Source of the DNA: an uncultured Muribaculaceae bacterium
GTDB lineage: Bacteria > Bacteroidota > Bacteroidia > Bacteroidales > Muribaculaceae
DNA length: 17,001 nucleotides
Direction of reading: 5' to 3'
Assembly: GCA_910579845.1 (NCBI GenBank)
Contig: CAJTWL010000042.1
Location: 1 to 17,001, forward strand
The position numbers and the translations under genes were made by a program. The notes beneath the pieces were generated by a model, which was not told the DNA's origin, did not search any database, and saw only the letters and a program-made list of their open reading frames with translations. Below are positions 13,594 through 17,001 of the stretch, one piece after another. Each line of letters opens with the position of its first letter. Within the stretch, counting starts at the first letter, position 1.

Positions 13594-14235
13594 CTAAATT
13601 TCAAAGTTAAGAAAATTCTTTGAATTCTTTTTAATTAACGGCGTCAAATCAGTCCTCTTTGAGTCGGATAACAGTTTTATAATATCTGATATATCCAATG
13701 TGGATTCGTCTGTTTCAGCGAGAATAAATTCCTCAGGAACGGATAGAAGGGTTTCTATGTTGAACTTCTCACCGAATCCGATGTAGCAGCCGTTCCTGAC
13801 CAATTGCGATGCGCCCTGCGGTTTTCCTCTGTATCCATGTATGAGCCATGGCATTACCGGCTTCAGGTCGCGTCTGAGACCGCAGATTATATCAGTACTT
13901 TTTACATTATGGATTATCATAGGTTTGTGCAGATCTTCAGCTATCTCTATCTGCTTTTTGAAAATCTGCAACTGTATGAACAAAGGTATTTGCTTTGCAA
14001 GGTCAACTCCGCATTCGCCTATCGCCACTACTTCCGGTAAAGAGACAACATCTTTGAATCTGTTCCAGAACATTGAATCCGGCATTCTGTCGGCATCCCA
14101 TGGATGTATGCCTGCGGAATAAAGTTGACCTTTATAGAAGTCTATAGGTTTCTCCTCTGTCTTTATTCTAAGGTTTATTATTCCTTCGGGTTGGGGAGCA
14201 GCATGATGGGTATGTATGTCAAGAATATTAAGCAC
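13594..14235 (-). CDS. TatD-family metal-dependent hydrolase
   Basis: A 213-residue cytoplasmic protein of the TatD branch of the amidohydrolase superfamily. The metal ligands are visible in order: HTHH (His8, His10), GIHPW, GECGVD with Glu74, IIHNVKS with His109, HGYRG with His133 and AETDES with Asp176. Family members are DNases or related hydrolases acting in DNA repair and turnover. The start is GTG at 14233-14235, directly after the rnhB stop TAA; no better start is visible. It is a short form, roughly 50 residues smaller than the E. coli enzyme, which is common in Bacteroidetes. Two adjacent nucleic-acid enzymes (rnhB and this) suggest a small DNA-maintenance unit. Confidence 0.9.
   Translation of the reverse strand: MLNILDIHTHHAAPQPEGIINLRIKTEEKPIDFYKGQLYSAGIHPWDADRMPDSMFWNRFKDVVSLPEVVAIGECGVDLAKQIPLFIQLQIFKKQIEIAEDLHKPMIIHNVKSTDIICGLRRDLKPVMPWLIHGYRGKPQGASQLVRNGCYIGFGEKFNIETLLSVPEEFILAETDESTLDISDIIKLLSDSKRTDLTPLIKKNSKNFLNFEI
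13602..13609 (-). promoter_or_regulatory. Possible -7 element of the PCMD gene, inside the TatD-like gene
   Basis: TAACTTTG on the minus strand is a perfect match to TAnnTTTG, 43 bp before the PCMD start. No TTTG partner is at 19-20 bp, so it may be chance. Confidence 0.3.
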
Positions 14236-14832
14236 TTAGTCAGTTAATCTGAATGATTTACGATGAATAGGAGTTATACCGAGTCTTTTTATTGCCTCCC
14301 GGTGTTTTTTTGTCGGATATCCCATGTTTTGTTCCCATCCGTACCCCGGATATTGCGATGCGTATTTTTCCATCAGCTCGTCGCGCCATGTTTTTGCGAG
14401 AACAGATGCTGCCGCTATAGACATATAGGTCGCGTCACCCTTTACAACGGTAGTGTGTGGTATCTGCATATTTTTCACAGGATCGAGATATGGCTTGAAC
14501 CTGTTGCCGTCGACAAGTATATGCTCTGGTCTTGTATTCAGATTATTTAATGCTCTTTGCATTCCTTCTATCGACGCTTGAAGAATGTTTATACGGTCAA
14601 TCTCATCCGGTTCCACCATAACTACGCTCCAAGCAACGGCTTCCCGTTCTATTATAGAACGCAATTCCGCGCGTTTGTGAGCGCTTAGCTGTTTTGAGTC
14701 ATTAAGCTCATCGCATTCGAATCCGGGTGGAAGGATCACAGCCGCGCAACTTACCGGACCGCAGAGACAGCCTCGGCCGGCTTCATCGCACCCTGCCTCT
14801 GGGATGCCCTTGATCATATAAGGTTTCAACAT
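14236..14832 (-). CDS. rnhB: Ribonuclease HII
   Basis: A 198-residue cytoplasmic endonuclease that cuts the RNA strand of RNA-DNA hybrids and removes single ribonucleotides from DNA. The motif CDEAGRGCLCGPV (15-27) carries the catalytic pair Asp16-Glu17. NDSKQLS (44-50), HILVDGN with Asp108, and KGDATYMSIAAASVLAKTWR (131-150) with Asp133 and the AAS-LAK-RD signature follow. YGWEQNMGYPTKKH near the C-terminus is conserved. Length is normal. The ATG at 14830-14832 overlaps the stop of the upstream lipoprotein by one base (TGATG), and the stop abuts the GTG start of the TatD-like gene. The operon arrangement implies co-transcription from the Wzi promoter. Confidence 0.95.
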   Translation of the reverse strand: MLKPYMIKGIPEAGCDEAGRGCLCGPVSCAAVILPPGFECDELNDSKQLSAHKRAELRSIIEREAVAWSVVMVEPDEIDRINILQASIEGMQRALNNLNTRPEHILVDGNRFKPYLDPVKNMQIPHTTVVKGDATYMSIAAASVLAKTWRDELMEKYASQYPGYGWEQNMGYPTKKHREAIKRLGITPIHRKSFRLTD

Positions 14833-15260
14833 CAGAATCTGCGACAGGTGATTATAGATTCAGGTGTCCGTAGCACCAGTGTGCTTCCTGTCACACTCTC
14901 TACTGATAGTGTGACAGGGTTTGTATATATGCCCCATTCGTTCAAAGCTTTGACAGAATCTTCCGTTTTGTTGTAGGGAAAGTCCCAGCTCAGTCTTCCT
15001 GCATCCTTGTCATATTGCATGTTACCACTGTATACGACTCCTCCGACTTGTGAAAGCTGGACGACATGGAGATTCATGCATATGTATATGCGGTTTTCAG
15101 GAGCCTTCTCTTCTGAGGTCAGGAGATTCTCTATTTTCATTATCTGCCATTGTCCGTCAAGTTTGCCGTTATGGGAAGCTTTTCTGCATCCGCATAAGAT
15201 GCCTGTCATCAGTACTGTTGCCAGGAATGTAATGTATATGTTGTTTAAAATAGATTTCAT
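14832..15260 (-). CDS. Small lipoprotein, possibly lipocalin-like
   Basis: A 142-residue lipoprotein with a signal ending LCGC (C25). After the anchor comes LDGQWQIMKIENLL, which resembles the start of lipocalin-like beta-barrels. Further strands follow, such as YICMNLHVVQLSQV, GRLSWDF and GSTLVLRTPE. I do not recognise a named family with certainty. It lies between the Wzi-like gene (40 bp upstream) and rnhB, overlapping the latter's start by one base. The function is unknown; small-ligand binding is only a fold-based guess. Confidence 0.6.
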   Translation of the reverse strand: MKSILNNIYITFLATVLMTGILCGCRKASHNGKLDGQWQIMKIENLLTSEEKAPENRIYICMNLHVVQLSQVGGVVYSGNMQYDKDAGRLSWDFPYNKTEDSVKALNEWGIYTNPVTLSVESVTGSTLVLRTPESIITCRRF

Positions 15261-15300
15261 AAGGCGTTTATATTTATTAGGGCTCTCTTATAGGTCTCTT

Positions 15301-16770
15301 TTACTTTTTGCCGAACAGCCAGCCTGTTTTTGAGATTTTCACCTGTAGTCCGTAATTGTTGCCTATCAGCGAGCCGGCATCCATGCCAAATGAGATGTCT
15401 GCCTGCCAGCCCGGTAGTGACGGCACTTTTAAATTGAGTTCTCCAAGCAGATTGAAACTGCTTTTTACATTTGGAAATGGCTCCGCGTATGTCCCCCAGT
15501 TCTTCTGGTATGTTGCAAGAATTCTGTATCCTACATATCTTGAAGGTGTTCCTTTGAAACCGAGGTGATGTGCCCAAAGCCGGTTTCCGAGGAATGCAAG
15601 CCGGTGTGGCGAATTATATACAGGTGATATGAAAAGAGGGTTGCCGATGCCCATTCCCCAGTTCTGCCAGCCGTTGTTTATACCGTGGTTGAAATAGTTG
15701 TCTCTACCGCTGACCTGTTCGTTGATTTCCGGTGTGTGGTCATAATAGACAGAGCCGGCCTGATCTTTGGAATAGAGAAATTCGTATACAATTTCAGATA
15801 CCCAGCGGTTTTTTGGCAATTTGGCTTCGATACCCCAGAGACCATCTTTCCAGGGATATTGAATCCATAACATTGAATGGTCTTCAAACATATGCTGGTA
15901 ATATAATTTGACATTCCAGTCAGCCTGCGGTTTCCAGGATAGTGCAAAGTTCCAGCTTCCGAGGAAGTTCCCCTCCACATTAGACTGTTCACCGGCGGGT
16001 GTATTTTCATCTCCTCCCATCGGAATAACCGCTTTTATCCAGTTTTTAAATTTTCTGGGCATCACCACAACCGTTCCGTCCGGATAATATGTTGTGCCTC
16101 CGAATTGAGTTGCCATCTCTATTCCCATTTCAAACTCCAGCGGGAATTTTTTTGCATTACCACCTCTTATGAAGAGGGCTTTGGAATGATACAGAGTTCC
16201 GAGTGTGTATTTGTAGTTTTTATCTATCCAATTGGATATCCACCTGTTGTCTGTATATTTACCGAAACTCAGATAACCTTTCACTGCAAACCATCCGTTG
16301 GTGAACCATACATCCGCGAAATCAAATATACCGGCTTTTACCTGTGGTATAGGGTGTGCGTTGTTGGCAAAGAGCAGGTTTCCGGTCGCGAGTTCCGGAT
16401 TGGACAGAAAACCTTCCATCTCTTTGGCGCCCACCATCAGATTAAGACATCTGTACTTGACCTCTGCGTATAATTGCTGGAGATAGACAGGCGACTGCAT
16501 TCCGTAACCGACTACAACATCAGCACCTGCTCCCCAGGTAAACCGTTTTGAGGTATCCATATCCTTGAAGGCTGAGAGACGCATATATCCGTGACTGCCC
16601 TTAATAGAGGAGACGCCATATTTCCCGTTCATCAGCCAGAAAGGTGTGTGTCCGCTCATCGGAATTTCTACGGCAATTTCTCCTTTGTATCTGATGGAAT
16701 CGTTCCATTCCGCCTTAATAATAGTCGGCATAAGGAGGATTGCGACAAAGCAAAACAATAATTTATGCAT
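15301..16770 (-). CDS. Wzi-like capsule assembly outer-membrane protein
   Basis: A 489-residue protein with a signal peptide (residues 1-20, ending IIKA-EW). GHTPFWLMNGKYGVSS (40-55), YLQQLYAEVKYRCLNLMVG and regularly alternating aromatic and polar strands to the end fit the Wzi beta-barrel family. Wzi in Escherichia coli tethers capsular polysaccharide at the outer membrane. Bacteroidetes members are larger and many sit away from capsule loci, as here. No glycosyltransferase or polysaccharide exporter is in the window. The gene starts a minus-strand run with the lipoprotein, rnhB and TatD-like genes. It has the best promoter in the window 41 bp upstream. Role in capsule or exopolysaccharide anchoring is inferred from family. 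Confidence 0.82.
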   Translation of the reverse strand: MHKLLFCFVAILLMPTIIKAEWNDSIRYKGEIAVEIPMSGHTPFWLMNGKYGVSSIKGSHGYMRLSAFKDMDTSKRFTWGAGADVVVGYGMQSPVYLQQLYAEVKYRCLNLMVGAKEMEGFLSNPELATGNLLFANNAHPIPQVKAGIFDFADVWFTNGWFAVKGYLSFGKYTDNRWISNWIDKNYKYTLGTLYHSKALFIRGGNAKKFPLEFEMGIEMATQFGGTTYYPDGTVVVMPRKFKNWIKAVIPMGGDENTPAGEQSNVEGNFLGSWNFALSWKPQADWNVKLYYQHMFEDHSMLWIQYPWKDGLWGIEAKLPKNRWVSEIVYEFLYSKDQAGSVYYDHTPEINEQVSGRDNYFNHGINNGWQNWGMGIGNPLFISPVYNSPHRLAFLGNRLWAHHLGFKGTPSRYVGYRILATYQKNWGTYAEPFPNVKSSFNLLGELNLKVPSLPGWQADISFGMDAGSLIGNNYGLQVKISKTGWLFGKK

Positions 16771-16810
16771 GGAAATGAAATATTAAGAAGCTTCTAAGAT
16801 ATAGAACGCT

Positions 16811-16841
16811 AAAATATAAAAAACGGTTATATAGAGCCAAA
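16811..16841 (-). promoter_or_regulatory. Bacteroidetes-type promoter for the Wzi-like gene
   Basis: On the minus strand TTTG (16838-16841) is followed after exactly 19 bp by TATATTTT (16811-16818), one base off TAnnTTTG. It lies 41 bp before the ATG, giving a short leader. This fits the -33/-7 promoter of Bacteroidetes. Confidence 0.6.
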
Positions 16842-16859
16842 GGATTTGGACAGTTTATT

Positions 16860-16900
16860 AAAAAAAGTTGAGACCGACAATCAAAAAGACTGCCGGTCTC
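16860..16900 (-). terminator. Intrinsic terminator of tRNA-Glu
   Basis: On the minus strand GAGACCGGCA (16891-16900) pairs with TGTCGGTCTC (16870-16879), ten pairs including one G-T. The loop is 11 bases, and AAC plus seven T follow (16860-16866). It is 24 bp after the tRNA 3' end and upstream of the Wzi promoter. Confidence 0.88.
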
Positions 16901-16924
16901 GGGGATAGGATGGATTTGGGGATG

Positions 16925-16996
16925 TAGTCCATAGCAGAGTCGAACTGCTCTTTAGAGAATGAAAATCTCTCGTCCTAACCGATAGACGAATGGACC
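16925..16996 (-). tRNA. tRNA-Glu (anticodon UUC)
   Basis: A 72-base cloverleaf on the minus strand. Acceptor GGTCCAT pairs with ATGGACT (one G-T at the end). The D arm is GTCT/GGAC. The anticodon stem AGAGA/TCTCT encloses the loop TTTTCAT with anticodon TTC at 16961-16963. The T arm AGCAG/CTGCT has the loop TTCGACT. The discriminator is A; CCA is not encoded, as usual in Bacteroidetes. It reads codons GAA and GAG. The gene's own promoter is outside the window. Confidence 0.96.
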
Positions 16997-17001
16997 GACA
17001 C

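Noticed and set aside
15678..16010. 110-residue open frame within the Wzi-like gene
   Set aside because: Overlaps a long gene with signal peptide and clear family features; no domain of its own.
1..17001. CRISPR array, integrase, toxin-antitoxin or restriction genes
   Set aside because: No regularly spaced repeats and no such protein motifs were seen on either strand.

Overview
The window looks like a chromosomal segment of a gut-type Bacteroidales bacterium, possibly Muribaculaceae, although the family is only inferred. Supporting signs are a DUF3575-DUF5119-fimbrillin operon, surface-lipoprotein signals with Cys followed by Ser/Asp/Glu, a PorZ-like beta-propeller with a type IX secretion (T9SS) sorting tail, a Bacteroidetes-style promoter (TTTG, 19 bp, TAnnTTTN), and a tRNA-Glu starting GGTCCAT. 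Most of the window is core or envelope-related sequence. No integrase, CRISPR array, restriction system or full insertion sequence is visible.

Left part (1-3599): the C-terminal part of an AraC-family regulator (+) converges on a minus-strand operon that reads DUF3575 outer-membrane protein, DUF5119 lipoprotein, fimbrillin lipoprotein. This is a probable type V pilus or surface-adhesin module. An AT-rich divergent region (3600-3939) follows and holds an inverted repeat and a possible coding remnant.

Middle (3940-8335): a Fur-family repressor overlaps a secreted SGNH hydrolase by ATGA. Then come a bidirectional hairpin and a 53-residue rubredoxin on the minus strand that a 60-residue ORF cutoff would miss. 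The next stretch holds a compact 195-bp element with perfect 19-bp terminal inverted repeats, TAA on both sides and nested palindromes. It ends 20 bp before the start codon of the PorZ-like gene and is the most interesting unexplained structure in the window. A second hairpin closes the porZ-like gene.

Right part (8336-16770), all minus strand: dapB, lepB, WbqC-like, DUF4294 and a second SGNH hydrolase form one tightly packed run. Upstream of it lies a strong 21-23 bp inverted repeat, then a PCMD-type secreted protein. Above that is another run: Wzi-like outer-membrane protein, small lipoprotein, rnhB and a TatD-family hydrolase. It is preceded by the best promoter match in the window.

Right edge: a complete tRNA-Glu(UUC) on the minus strand with a textbook intrinsic terminator.

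Functionally the window is rich in envelope biogenesis: signal peptidase I, a Wzi-like capsule protein, a PorZ-like T9SS component, fimbrial lipoproteins and two periplasmic or surface SGNH hydrolases. Housekeeping genes (dapB, rnhB, tatD-like, tRNA) are interleaved. All family calls rest on reading motifs in the translated sequence; no database search was run.
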